64,000 bases of DNA from Umbilicaria muhlenbergii (GCA_000611775.1 KK106986.1:1972954-2036953); one strand, 5' to 3'; shown: positions 12,092-24,298, counted from the first letter of the stretch. Numbers and translations: made by a program. Notes: a model not told the origin generated them from the sequence alone.

Positions 12092-13823
12092 ATGTCCGAG
12101 CCCACTACTAGTACAGCAATGTCTGCTGCTGCTCGGAGCACGAGGGACAGACAGCTGCCACGCGCGAAGAAGACCCCGCCGCCCTCCATCAGTTCATTCT
12201 TCTCTGTTAACAAAAGCTCCTCTGCCAGTCTCCGCTCGAGGAAGGCCGACGAGATGCCAAACCCGACTCCTCGGACGAAAGTGCGCCGGCCAAAGCGATT
12301 CGCAGCGAAGAATCAATCGAGCAACCGCATCGATACCGTTGTTCCTGCCCCAAAGATTGAGGATGTCCCCATTACTCCCATTGAACGTCCGAACGTCTTC
12401 GCATTCATGGAAGAAGAGCAAGCCGATGAAATTATACCTGATACAGAACAACCAGACGACAAAGATGAGGAAGAACCAGTCAAACAGGAACCGGTCAAAC
12501 AGGAACCGGTCGAAGAAGAACCGGTCGAAGAAGAACCAGTCGAAGACGAAGCGGTCGAAGGAAGTCCCCAAGGCCCGCCATATTCAGTTTCCAGCCCTAC
12601 TAGGTCTGAGTCGGATGCTAGTGAGGATAGTCAGCGAACAAGGGTTGAGGAGTATATCCTCCAATCAAGCAGCTTTCATTCGGACTCGGGCGTCTCCATG
12701 GGATCTGGCAGTTCGGAATACGATTCTCCGGTATTGAGTTACAAGGTTCCTCATACGGGCTCGCCGTGCACTAGAGCAGAAGATGTCGAAGCGGCTCAGC
12801 CTTCCCGGACGACCACTTACGGCAACAAGGAGAAAGATGGAGCGTCTGAGGGGGAACTTGATGCGGAACCAGAGGCGTATTACGCTTCGGCCAAACAAGT
12901 GTCCTTCGAGACCCCCCTCCAACGTCCGGCAAATGCACGTCGTCCGTCGCTCCGTCGCTCCTCCCGTCCTGATACACGTGCCTCTAGACCTCAGCAAGGG
13001 TATACCAAGAGGGGGTATGATGTTCTCGCTTCTAATATTTCTTCGAACAATACTACCGTTTTGAAACCCCTTTATCGGAGATTCGAAGCTTTCAACAACC
13101 GCATACTGCTGTACTTGCAAGACGAAATTACGGAAATGGAAGAAGAACTGCGAGAGCTTGATACTGCTATTGCGCGAGAAAGTGAAGCCATGGGTAATAA
13201 GACGGCCTCGAAGAGAGAGGAAGCTCGAGCACCGTCTCTACTGCAGTGGCGTCGACTCGAGTTACTCGGCCGGAGCTTTGCTAAAATCGAGCAGTACAGT
13301 AAGTCGGAAACTTCTTTAAGGCATTCACCGGATATTTTATTGACAACGCATAGATCGTGCATTGTCTTCCTATAGCAAACTTGCCCAGAACGTCGAACCT
13401 GCCTCCCGAGCAGATGTCGCTACCTACCGGAATTGGATTGCTATGCGCACTCCTATCGCTGCCTCAGAGACCAAATTCCTGCAGAACGAGGCGGATCTAT
13501 TGTCTGTTGGACCCAAACGCAAACATGGAATAGCGGAGGGTCGCGTCGTCACCGCAGGGTTTGCGTTACTCGCCCTGATCCTGATCTTCAAGGCTACTCC
13601 CCAGCTATTCGCGAGACTCGTGATAAGTGCGATCATGGGACTTGCGGCGCTATGTACACTTTGTCCGTCCGTAATGACAGACCTGAAGAGGTTAAGAGAG
13701 CTGGGCACGGTCATGGGTCTGTAAGTCGCTCGAATCGCGCTGCATCTTCCCGAATGCCAGCTGACAGGGACGTCTTTCAGATACGCCACTTTGATGTTTG
13801 TCTTATCCATGGTCATCAGCTGA
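12092..13823 (+). CDS. DUF6594 membrane protein with long disordered N-terminus
   Basis: Three exons: 12092-13298, 13354-13720 and 13781-13823, joined across introns of 55 and 60 bp, both GTAAGT donors; the second has a CTGAC branch site and TTTCAG acceptor. The first ~300 residues are disordered and basic/acidic, with a tandem EPV(K/E)(Q/E)EE repeat near residues 130-155. Then comes the DUF6594 core: GYDVLASNIS, LKPLYRRFEAFNNRILLYLQ and DEITEMEEELRELD. The C-terminus carries hydrophobic helices (VVTAGFALLALILIF; LFARLVISAIMGLAALCTL; YATLMFVLSMVIS). The third helix appears only after splicing the last intron, which supports that model. DUF6594 proteins are fungal and mostly uncharacterised; membrane location is inferred from the helices. 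Confidence 0.85.
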
Positions 13824-14771
13824 GGGGTATCATGCACCGCTGGGCCCATGTTCCTTGGAGTCCGAAATGCTCTGCTCCATGCGCCTCTCTACGTTTCTCT
13901 TCCTTTTCGCAAGCTGTAGATCTTAAGGGACACCCACGCGAGTCTGATGATCATTTCATCGTCATTCTGCGCAGGCTATGAAAGGGTTATATCCCTGTCC
14001 ACGCCTCCGACCTCTGCGCCTGACCACCCTGTCCATCTCGGCGTAGCTGTACACGACACGTCGGTTCCCGACATCTTGAAACGAGAATACTGCTATCAAG
14101 TAAGGTCAGGGTTGAGTTGGCCTATTGTAGCCTCGTGCTCCTGGGCATTCTTGTTGTAGAGCCCGGTACCAATATTTATCTATTCAATCACTACTGCGGT
14201 GCAGACAGATATGTTCATCTACGAATAATCCAGAGCATAGAACCCGGGTTTCCCCAATGAAGCTGCAGGTAAGACCCAATTGTCCCGTGTGCCTGTATTC
14301 AATCATTCACTCACTACCTACCAGATATCTCATCTCGGTATTACGTCCAGGATCGGGGTTCCTTTCCCGCGTTTGTGACCTGTCTCACGTTCTCGGGTCC
14401 ACTGGTCGGAATCTGGAGGTTGCAGCCACATTGAAACACCACATGCCAAGCGCTCGACTCAAATCCGTCCCTGTGTGCAAACCTCGAGAAGGAAGACTCC
14501 GGGCAATACAAATTGTGCGGGCGCTTCATAACACTGCATACTTGATGAGGGGCTCGACCGATAAGAAAATAGCGCAAGTCACTATACTTATGTGCCAGTA
14601 ACGTCCTCGCCATGACGAAGAACTTGATATCATGATGATGATTAAATTCTCCGGGGACTTCGTGTTCTTTCGTGGACATCAGCTACTTACATTCCCTACC
14701 TGCACATCGAGGCGGAGTTTTTGTCCACCTCGACAGGCTGTGCTCAAGCCTCCGCCAATTTCATCGGAGCA
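13824..14771. other. intergenic region
   Basis: About 950 bp between the DUF6594 gene and the first secreted-family gene. Short frames on both strands have no recognisable content. Confidence 0.3.
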
Positions 14772-15409
14772 ATGGCCATCACCCGCAACCACAAGACATG
14801 CCTTGTACTAACTCTACTCCTCTCTGCTGTCCTCGGACTAGCAGTTCCGATCATTGTTCCATCAGTCGTGTCTCGTCGTCAAGTCTGCAGCAATGCTCCT
14901 ACCACCATAGCGGGGACGTAAGTGCAGCATCCTGTATCCCCACCCTACCGTATGAAGGCATCAAGTAACGCTTGCTCACCTCAAACCGCAGCTTGTTCGA
15001 CCGGCAAACCTCCGTCTCTCCACTTCTTGGGACCCGCAGTACCACCGACGCTGTGCGATGGTGTGCACAGAACAGCCAGGTCTACATCTTACTAACACAG
15101 TCCGGGGCAATCCACACGGTGGAGATAGCGGCGGTCCTGGCCAGCGCTTGGCAAAGGGTCAGCACTCACTTGGAGACTCTGGGGGACGGGCTATTGCCCG
15201 GAGATTTCTTCGAGCAATTCAACCATGTGGCGTTGCGCGTCTGGAATGCCAACAACCACCAGACATCGTGGGGAGTCCTCAGTGCGGCCCTTTTGGCAAT
15301 GAAAGACTTTATTGTGGTGAGGGGGGGGATGGGCGCCGTGGTCTTTAAGATCTTTGATGGGAATAACCAGGTCGGTCAGGGTCGGATTTATTATGCTACG
15401 ACAGGATAG
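14772..15409 (+). CDS. small secreted protein, paralogue 1 of 5
   Basis: Exons 14772-14917 and 14992-15409 (intron 74 bp, GTAAGT...CCGCAG, phase 2) give 187 residues. Residues ~10-25 form a strong hydrophobic signal peptide (CLVLTLLLSAVLGLAVP). Next are a dibasic-type region (VSRRQ) and a Cys in QVCSNAPTTIAGT, interrupted by the intron at AGT. The second exon carries a second Cys (VRWCAQNS) and the family core: VALRVWNANNHQTSWGVLSA, then FKIFDGNNQVGQG. No membrane segment beyond the signal. Four relatives lie in this window. Function unknown; size, secretion signal and transposon-rich setting are effector-like, but the family may have another extracellular role. Confidence 0.85.
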
Positions 15410-15836
15410 GTGAGATGGAAGCAGCTCGAGATGCAAGAGGCTTGGCTCACTCCCGTTTTAAGAGTACGAACAAAATGAGCGGCAGTCTCCAGCAAGGGTT
15501 TAACCCAGCTATAGATTAAGCACGAAACATATTGAGGATTGTTCAACCAGAATAAGACCGAAGATCGTGGATATCTACGAGCTTGATTCCCAGGATTCCC
15601 ATGCATCGCTTCGACCGTGGAGTTGTCGAGGGCGTTCAATGACTGAGTATTGCCATTTAACTTGACAGTGTACCTGGCCCCCATCTCGAAAGGGTGTGCC
15701 GAAAGGGAACTTGAAACATTCCCGACGTTGCATGCGACTTTGCCGACGAAGACGGCCTATAATACATGATCCACACCCCCGCCTTTCACCGATACGTTCT
15801 CAAGACCCATGCCAACGGAAGATAGGTTGCACCAAG

Positions 15837-16468
15837 ATGCGTTTGGCGACTCTGTGCCACGCTGTGGCGCTCTTCCAATTCTTTATTCTCAGCTCGGCAA
15901 TACCGCTTGATAGCATCTCGACACCCAATCGACGTCAATGCTGCTCCAATGTTCCTGTTATTGCATCTGACAAGTAAGGCGGCCACTCCCTTCGTTCCTC
16001 CACAACACCCTTGCCTATAGACAGGGCTCGTAACACTTACATACTCATAGTCTTAATGACCCAAGCAACCTCACTCCCCAGTTCCCCCGAGCGCTATTAG
16101 ACAACACCGTCTACCGCGTCCGCACCTCCAATGTCGTTTTAAAAATGACCCTCTCCCAATGGAGTCGCAAATCCCCCCTCCACGACCTCCTCACCGACGC
16201 CTATCTCTTGGTCCGGGCCGTCCAAGAAGAACAGGGCTTGGGCCTGGTGCCCGGCGGCCGCTTCGAACGCCAAGGTGTCAATGTTGCGTTGCGGATGTGG
16301 AACGCCAATAACCACCAGTTGACGTGGTCGGTGGTCGGCCTGGTTATTTTGGGCTTGCTGGATTATATCGAGCCTAACGGCTTGCTGGCGCCGGCGGTGG
16401 TTATGAAAATTTTCGATGGGGCTAATCAGGTTGGCGAGGGGACGCTGGCGGTTACTGCTGGGAGTTGA
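15837..16468 (+). CDS. small secreted protein, paralogue 2 of 5
   Basis: Exons 15837-15973 and 16051-16468 (intron 77 bp, GTAAGG...CATAG, phase 2, same place as in the other members) give 184 residues. The signal peptide is clear (LCHAVALFQFFILSSAIP). A CC pair in RRQCCSNVP replaces the single Cys of paralogue 1. The second conserved Cys (the W-C of paralogues 1, 3, 5) is absent: the equivalent place reads VYRVRTS. The core is kept: VALRMWNANNHQLTWSVVG and MKIFDGANQVGEG. It lies 430 bp downstream of paralogue 1 on the same strand, so it is a tandem copy that has diverged strongly. Confidence 0.83.
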
Positions 16469-17577
16469 GGGTGTGGGATCTTGTTTGGATGGGGGGAGGA
16501 CTGTGCTTGGGGCGGTATATATGTTGCTTGGGATGTTGAGGGATGATATACGGTAGGGCGCTGGGCACGCCATTAGATTGAATGGTAGTCTTCGCGCGGG
16601 GGGAACTTCCGAGTTACCAGAGGCGAAGAGAACAATAGAAGGAGGCTGAATCCGCAGATGCTAGAGGTCAGTGAATTCTACAACTTACGTCCTTGAAATT
16701 GCTGTATAATAATGTTCGTTGTGGATCTGCTGATGAGTGTGCCCTCTGCGTCATATTTCCGGACGATTGCCAGTGAATTTGATTAAGCGCTTGGTGCCCG
16801 GAATCATGGGTGTTTAATACGAAGTCTCGATGCTAACCAGATTATACTTGACAGCTTGTTTCATCGCCCCCTAGTTTCGGAGAGTAGTTCTTCGCGAAGT
16901 GGGACCGGATCCTTGGAGAGTGGCCCAGCTACCTGCGGCTGCGCATATTATTGCGCTCCCCCGGGACTGCAGACGGTGCGAACAGGCCAACTCGGCTAAG
17001 TGCAAGAATCGTTATCGTGGCCAATGGGGCTTCTGATTACTTCAAACCTGCTGCGTGAAACATTTGAACTTCCTCTGAATTCTCTTCTGAGTAATTGAGA
17101 TAATCGAGATTAATATGTCTGAAGAGCATGTTATTTTATTATATTTGACAGCACTTTGATGTTTAATTTCCTCGGTGTATTCACAGCACTCTTTGAGTTC
17201 ACGATAGATTTACAAAACTTGAAATAATCTCCCTCAATTTGATATTGTTTCATCAATTCTATACTGAGGGATTCATGGGCGCATTCTGCTAGGAAATCAA
17301 GGCGCAGATGAGCCCTTATGCTTCATGTGACTCAGTTGATAAGCCGGGAAATATGCTGCAGAGTATGTTGATCCCGTAGATTTCTCAAGACCGGCCACAT
17401 TCTAGAAGTGCCCCTCCACTAGCCTTGTAGGGCTCAACACCGGGAACAGCTGTAGCCTTGTCGCCTCATCAGATTATTTCCTTTACAAGGCAGACATGTG
17501 ATGCACCCGTGTTTTACTGCCGATTGAGCTCTTATCAAATACGTTTCCTCTCAGCTGGTTCCACAACACGGCTAGAT
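16469..17577. other. intergenic region
   Basis: About 1.1 kb, turning AT-rich from about 17040 to 17240. No coding signal that I can support. Confidence 0.3.
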
Positions 17578-18018
17578 ATGGCTTCACAGAGTTTCTTCTC
17601 TCGATTTCCAGACTTCGAGCACAATCCTACCGCGCCGTTGCTCGTTGAATTCCAGAGGCTCAGCCTCCATCGAAATTGGAAAGCTGGTGGGAAAACGTAT
17701 CGTCAGAACCGTCGGAAATGCTTAGCTCAGGAATTTGAGCATCATTATGGACAAGGGAGTGAAAAGCTTGGTGGCTGGCAGGCGCTTTGTGTTGATGTGT
17801 ACATTTCTCCCCCACCGCCATCTATCACCCAATGTAGAAAGGCGAGTCGTTCATCCTACGAATACATCATTCATTACTGATTGACTCGTCCTGATCTTCA
17901 GGCGCTATCGAAGATTGCCGTTAATATTGTTGATCTTATCGACGCTCGCCGGACTGGGGGGGAACTCAGACTTTTTCCTTCCAAGGCTGTGTTCCGGTTG
18001 CATCATGAATTTTTATGA
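17578..18018 (+). CDS. conserved fungal FFSxFP-type protein, 3' end replaced by transposon
   Basis: Starts MASQSFFSRFPDFEHNP and continues with WKAGGKTYRQNRRKCLAQEF, HHYGQGSEKLGGWQALC and PSITQCRK, a recurrent fungal family of unknown function. The next conserved stretch, VNIVDLIDARRTG, is in a second exon starting at 17902. The only junction I found that keeps frame is a 60-bp GC-AG intron (17842-17901; AAAG then GCGAGT, TTCAG acceptor). After LFPSKA the frame enters the terminal repeat of the transposon that begins at 17990, and the last ~9 residues and stop codon are transposon sequence. So the natural C-terminus has been lost or displaced. About 125 residues. Whether it is still expressed is unknown. 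Confidence 0.65.
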
Positions 18019-18220
18019 TTCATAAAGCAACCCAGTCTAGTCACAAATCAACTAGATCATTCATAATTCAACAGTCAATTCATGAATAGACGTCTGTTCA
18101 TAATGCAACCGAAGAACTCATGTCCTGACTAATGCTGCTTTTTGGGGCGGAGTTTTCCATACGCCACCACTACTAGTAGCAAGCCTTCTGCACATTCCAT
18201 ACATAGTAAGCCAGTCGGAA
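17990..18220 (+). repeat. outer terminal inverted repeat, left copy (TGTTCCGG...)
   Basis: Nearly identical, in reverse complement, to 24299-24530 over ~230 bp. Begins TGTTCCGGTTGCA and contains several short TTCATGAAT/ATTCATAA palindromes. It marks the left end of a 6.5-kb transposon nest. Confidence 0.85.
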
Positions 18221-18511
18221 GGCCTGGAGCAGCTTAGGTGGCTTTCAATTCAATTAATTAAATGCTCTTAAAAACAGGTTTCCAGCCCACGTTGGCTTCC
18301 CTTCGTAGACCGCGTATATTGAGTCATTAAGCCAAAGCAGGCATTATTCCCGTTCTATTCTACTGGGTGCAAATCACGTGAGATCGGCTCAGAAACTTGC
18401 ATTACTACCATTCATAATGTGCATAAGCTGAGCCTCAATTTTGGTGGCGAACGTCTAAGTCATTGCGTAGCTAAATACAACATTGCCTTGTCAGCGGCCC
18501 CCCCCCCCTCA

Positions 18512-19101
18512 NNNNNNNNNNNNNNNNNNNNNNNNNNNNNNNNNNNNNNNNNNNNNNNNNNNNNNNNNNNNNNNNNNNNNNNNNNNNNNNNNNNNNNNNN
18601 NNNNNNNNNNNNNNNNNNNNNNNNNNNNNNNNNNNNNNNNNNNNNNNNNNNNNNNNNNNNNNNNNNNNNNNNNNNNNNNNNNNNNNNNNNNNNNNNNNNN
18701 NNNNNNNNNNNNNNNNNNNNNNNNNNNNNNNNNNNNNNNNNNNNNNNNNNNNNNNNNNNNNNNNNNNNNNNNNNNNNNNNNNNNNNNNNNNNNNNNNNNN
18801 NNNNNNNNNNNNNNNNNNNNNNNNNNNNNNNNNNNNNNNNNNNNNNNNNNNNNNNNNNNNNNNNNNNNNNNNNNNNNNNNNNNNNNNNNNNNNNNNNNNN
18901 NNNNNNNNNNNNNNNNNNNNNNNNNNNNNNNNNNNNNNNNNNNNNNNNNNNNNNNNNNNNNNNNNNNNNNNNNNNNNNNNNNNNNNNNNNNNNNNNNNNN
19001 NNNNNNNNNNNNNNNNNNNNNNNNNNNNNNNNNNNNNNNNNNNNNNNNNNNNNNNNNNNNNNNNNNNNNNNNNNNNNNNNNNNNNNNNNNNNNNNNNNNN
19101 N
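18512..19101. other. assembly gap (run of N)
   Basis: 590 Ns flanked on the left by a poly-C run and on the right by a poly-G-rich stretch. Homopolymer tracts on both sides suggest a sequencing or assembly stop. Frames running through the Ns are artefacts. Confidence 0.98.
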
Positions 19102-22100
19102 GGGGGGGGGAGGGGGGTTTGAGGGGGCGGAGAGAAATGAGTCACTGTGACAGGAGTCTTAGAACTCTGCTAGAGATTTTTAACATATGTCTTTATTCTG
19201 ATTATTGATATTGAAACCTTTTGATAAGATTTGAATCAATACTCAGCTGTAACACTGACTTTGATGTTGAAATCCATGAACTTCAGTAGAAAGAAATTCA
19301 TTAAAAATCCACACCTTATTGAATTGTCTTGAAATGTATGAATATAATAGAAATCATTGTAACCTAGCAGCGGGCAAGAGGCCAAATCAAACAAATCATA
19401 TTGTAGAATTACCCCTATTTCACTTTGTACCAGGCAAGATCAGGGCAATGAGATATTACATTATTTACTCATCATATCACAGGCGACAGGCATGGCAGCT
19501 TGAGTAAGGTTGAAACACATATGAATGTATCATTCATGAAGATTTGAACCTTAGGTACAAAGGAAAGCTGTGACAATGTCCTCAAAAAGCAGAAATTCTC
19601 AAACTTTTGACACCCCCTCACAGAACTGCTACTCAAGGCCTTCACCCTTTATCTCACCCTTCTCAGCCGTAGATATGACTAGTATCTAGACCCTCATAAA
19701 GTTATAAAGTCTCACAGTTCATGGTTGACAATTGATGAGGAGGGTGTGTCAATCACAGTTTGAGGAAACTACTGAAAAGTTAGTATTGCGCAATGAAATC
19801 ATTCATAAGGGGTAAACTTGAAACATAAAAACAACACACACTTTATGTCTTCATGTCTTCATCTGTAGTATCACCCTCAGTGTCTCTGTCACTGCTTTCA
19901 TCATTGTCTTCCTTCACTTGAGGCCGCTCAATCATTGTCATCTGATTGAAATCAGGGCCGTCTGCCAGATTACTGCACATTCCATTCTCAGAACCAGCTC
20001 CGTGGCAGTATATAGTGCATTTTTTGCCTATGGAATAGAAGTCAGCTTAATAGAAAAGTAAAAATCTTGCAACTGACCTGCTTTATGACACTGACAACAC
20101 TTTGAATTGCAAGGAAGCTTCTTGCAGCGGCAACATATCTGCATCATACTGGCTGTGGACTTCATTCAAGCAGCCGTTCATAATGTAATTTGAGCGTGAT
20201 TATCCAGAATATGAATAGTCTCTGTCAGTGAAGCAGGAACCACTCCTAAATCTTCAATGCTGTACATTTAAGCAAGTATGCCATGCTTGGTCTGAAGTCA
20301 GTACAGATTCCACCTTTGACTTATAACCTGAGCGTGGATTTGAGGAGCGTCTGTTGAGCTTGCTTTATCAATTTCAGGGACCTTGATTGTCACAATGACT
20401 TCAGAACTGTAAACCTTGAGCTTATGTTTCTTGCTATACATCTTCACCATTCACTTGCAGTTGAACTTTAGCCGTTCTCAGGCCTTGATTTGCTGAATAT
20501 CAATGCCAGGCTGTCTCTGAGCATGATTCATAGCAATTGCCTCTGCAGAAGAAGACAGCTCTGAAGTAAATGTGAATGTTGAGGCCTGCTGTGAAGCTGA
20601 GGATGACAATGAGGATGAAGATTTCATGACAAGAAATGATGAAAAAGGAGTCTCATTGCCAGAGAATATTGAGGATGAAACCGCAGTATTGGTGTTGTGA
20701 GGGTGAAACTGAAGAGGATTGTTAATTTAAGCCTGTTGTAGTGCCTGAAAGCTGCTTGAAGGATTAGCCTCAATAACAGTGAGCTTCACTTGAACTGTAG
20801 AAGAAAGTGAAAAGGAAGGTGTTTTAATCACACTGTGAATTAAGTCTTCAGGGAGTTCTGCTCCTCATAGACTGTCCTGATCTTCATCTTCAAGAAAGGA
20901 TCACTTCACATGAGTTTAAAAATTGATACTGCCTTCATTGTCAGGTGAATTGTCATCTTCATTAAAGACAGAGGCAACTGCATAATCATCATGAAGAAGT
21001 CAGTTGTTGAGACCTAAATATGGCATTTGATTTCTGAACATCAGCTGGTAAGGACAAAGCTTTGTAACAGAATGCTGCATTGTATTGATTGATTAAACAA
21101 TCTCAAGCAAATCATTAGCTCACTCAGTTGTCTGATTCTCCTCAAGTCAGCCTTGAATTCTTGACTTCACAGTTTCATTGACCTGCTCAACAAGCCCCTG
21201 AGTGATTGGCTTTCATGAATTCCCATTGACAACCACAACACCATGACGTCAAATGAATATCAAGAGACAGCCTTTGAATTCATCATCATTATCACATTGA
21301 AGAATCTTGAGTGAGCCTGAAAAGAAGAATCATGAGGTCATGACATCAGTAACAGCCTGAGCAGTCTTGTTCCTCAGGGGTTGAAGAAAGGAGAATTTCA
21401 ACATATGATCTTATTAAGTCATTAGAAATTACCAGGGGTAACTCTGAAACATAAAAATCAAGATGGTCAATCATAAAGAATAAGAAAAGTGAAGAAAAAT
21501 ATGCTAAACAGTGAAAATTCAAAAATTCAGAATCAATGATGATGATCATGCAGTCAGATCATGTTCAGTCATGCTCAAACTTAAAGAGTGTTTTGAAGAA
21601 CATAAAAACTAACTCTGATAAAAGATTAAGCCTCAAAGACTAAGGTTGAAAGACCAAAAAAAAAAAAAAATAAGGCTGGGACAAAAAGACAGAGGGGGGG
21701 TGGCGCTTTTTAAGAGCTTTGCAGTTGAGCTCAGTGATCAATGCAGCTTCTGTTATGTGTATATAGATTTATTAAATCTGTTAGTTTGAGACCTGTAACG
21801 TTCACTTTGAATTTTTAGTGAAGGGGCACAGAAAAGAGATACAAATCAAAAAAATTAAGCAAACTTGAAATGAAAGGAACGCTTTCAAAAAATTCAAACC
21901 ACATTCAAACAGGCTGCAAAGTGACTTTGAAGGCAGCACTTAGATGTGTCTAGAAACCCTGTAAATACTAAAAACATCAAGGAGGTGAAGGGTGGTTTGC
22001 TTACCTCTGAGGAGAAAGTTTGTGACTTTTGTTGAACTGTCATTACTCACTGCATTCTCACTCATTCAGGCTCAAATTTTGGCATTAAACTCAGTCAATA

Positions 22101-23070
22101 GAGTGCTTCAAAAGCGCCAGAGGGATTCAGTCTAAATAGTCTGAGAAAAATGTTGAGTTTTCCATTTTGAGGCATTCAGGGGTAAAGTGCCTCTTTGCTT
22201 CAGGGCTTTCAAAAATTCAACTTGACTCTGATCCTTGTGCAAAGTGACTCTGAAGTGAGGTTTATGTCACCTCTAGAAGGGCTATTAGTCGTAGAGTGAC
22301 TGAGGAGAGGGGAGACTCATCATCACTAAGAACCTCAAGGTCAAGAATGAAATCAAACACTTCAAAAGAAAAGTAGCAAAGCAATTCAAAAGCACACACA
22401 AAAACAGAAGTAAGGGGTAAATCTGAAATATAAAACATAAAATAAAACTTGAAAGACATATCTTCATCTGCATAACTCACTTATACTCACCTGACAGCTG
22501 AGAACAGTAATCAATAAGGTTGACCTGAACCTGTTCATTGAGCTGAATCAACTTGATTGACGTCAAAGGTGGTTGAGCCAGAGACCTAGCTTGCAAATTG
22601 CAATGACAGCAATTTGCAAGCACTCAGCTAACTTCTTCCTTGATAATGCTTCAGTAGTTGTCCTTAATGGTGAGCCAGGTCTTGTCACGTTCAGCATGAG
22701 ACAGATGATGATGCATTTCTGCAATCCTTTTGTAGGCCTCCTCTCCCATAATGACAATGATAGTGTTGAAACTCTCATCAGGCGTAGGGTTCTCAACAGG
22801 CTTTCAGCAAAGTTGGCTCTTGCTGTTCAAGCAGAACTTCTGAAGGGCTTTGATATGATTGTTCTGATCAGCTTGACCTTTGCATGGCCGCTTAAGATCT
22901 TGTAGGAAGGCGGTGTACTCCCTTCTCTGTTCAGAGGTAAGTCATCATTGATTGATATGCTCTGAAAGTTGAATTCAGTCCAGAAAGGCTTCCTTCATGA
23001 GGTCAACTTCAACTCAAGTCTCAGACGCGCCGGGTGCGTGAACAGCGTTTACAGGCATAATGAATGCAGG
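19102..23070 (-). mobile_element. integrase-type transposase fossil (Ginger-like or other rve element)
   Basis: AT-rich, CpG-poor block holding a decayed coding region read leftward from about 23058 to about 19860. Visible parts in order: an N-terminal region; an H2C2 zinc-binding domain near 22640-22760 (HHHLSHAERDKTW, then a CHxC-like pair); an integrase core near 21000-21300 whose conserved text includes GLVEQVNETVKS; and a C-terminal Cys-rich stretch near 20090-20150. I saw no reverse transcriptase, protease or gag next to it and no LTR, which favours a cut-and-paste integrase element such as Ginger. It is broken in many places; age looks moderate to old. The N gap hides part of its left side. 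Confidence 0.55.
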
Positions 23071-23604
23071 AAAATGAGAAGAAGTATGAATAGTATTGAA
23101 TTTAATGAGTTCTGAGGAGTTTTATAGAGACAAAGTCAAATTGACTGAGAAAGGAGGACTTCAATGATGTGAGAAAGAAGGACTTCAATGATGTGAGAAA
23201 GAAGGACTTCAATGATGAGAGAAAGAAAACAGAAGAAGCAGAACAAGTGAGAGGTCTTATAGACCTTGAAAAGAAGGGAATTATTCCTCATGACGCAGTG
23301 CACGGGGTTGGTATACAGGTTAGTACTCCGGTATACAATCTAGAAAATACACAACTTCAGCCCGTCAGCTGAAGCAGGCTTCATCAAGCTGATTACCACT
23401 TCTGAAACGCCTCCACCAGGGGGTGTTCCGCCTCATGAAAAGCGCCTCAGAAAGCAGCATTAGCTGGCTCATGAAGCAGCCAGTTCACTGACGAAATAGC
23501 TGGTCAATTCACGAAGAAGCAGTCACTTCATGAAGTATGAGGTGGTTTGTGAGCCAACTGAGGCGATTCACGAATCTTACATAATTCATGACTAGACTAT
23601 AACA
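23071..23604 (+). repeat. inner inverted repeat, left arm
   Basis: Matches 23821-24298 in reverse complement over roughly 470-530 bp. Ends on the spacer side with CTATAACA. Contains a ~24-bp unit (GAGAAAGAAGGACTTCAATG...) repeated about three times at 23155-23230, whereas the right arm has one copy; this accounts for much of the length difference. It also lies just upstream of the start of the integrase-type fossil, so it probably is that element's 5' flank. Confidence 0.8.
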
Positions 23605-23820
23605 GCTGCGCTCCGGACCTATTCCAAAAAGCACAGGAAGATCTTCCCCTTAAGTCAGGCAAAGGCAGACGGATTCCTGAAAGCTCTTTTGATTGATATC
23701 TTCTAGAGCGCGTGGGGTTGTCAACCTTTGTTCCTCACGCTGGGGACAACTCCCAAAGCATGGGCCATTGTGTTGAATATGCACGCTGTCGGCCTCGGCT
23801 GTTGCATTTCGGGGTGATTT

Positions 23821-24298
23821 TGTTATAGTCTAGTCATGAATTATGTAAGATTCGTGAATCGCCTCGGTTGGCTCACAAACCACCCCATACTTCATGAAGT
23901 GACTGCTTCTTCGTGAATTGACTAGCCACTTCGTCAGTGAACTGACTGCTTCATGAGCCAGCCAATGCTGCTTTCTGAGGCGCTTTTTATGAGGCGGAAC
24001 ACCCCCTGGTGGAGGCGTTCCAGAAGCAGTAATCAGCTCAATGAAGCCTGCTTCAGCTGACGGGCAGAAGTTGTGTATTTTCTAGATTGTATACTAACCC
24101 GTATACCAACCCCGTGCACTGCGCCACGGTGAATAATTCCCTTCTTGTCAAGGTCTATAAGACCTCTCACTTGTTCTGCTTCTTCTGTTTTCTTTCTCTC
24201 ATCATTGAAGTCCTCCTTTCTCAGTCAATTTGACTTTGTCTCTATAAAACTCCCCAGAAATCATTAAATTCAATACTATTCATACTTCTTCTCATTTT
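23821..24298 (-). repeat. inner inverted repeat, right arm
   Basis: Reverse complement of 23071-23604, starting TGTTATAG at the spacer side. The 216-bp spacer (23605-23820) is visibly richer in GC than the arms and codes for nothing obvious. The right arm abuts the outer terminal repeat at 24299 with no gap. Confidence 0.8.

Noticed and set aside
16139-16573. 144-residue minus-strand frame opposite secreted paralogue 2
   Set aside because: Shadow of the plus-strand gene, which has a signal peptide, splice sites and family motifs.
18419-19208. Long open frames of 220-240 residues across the N run
   Set aside because: They consist of unknown residues from the assembly gap; only a few real codons at either end.
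19102-23070. LTR retrotransposon in the 19-23 kb block
   Set aside because: No direct long repeats, RT or gag seen; the ends are inverted repeats. Kept as an integrase-type fossil, with the N gap as a caveat.
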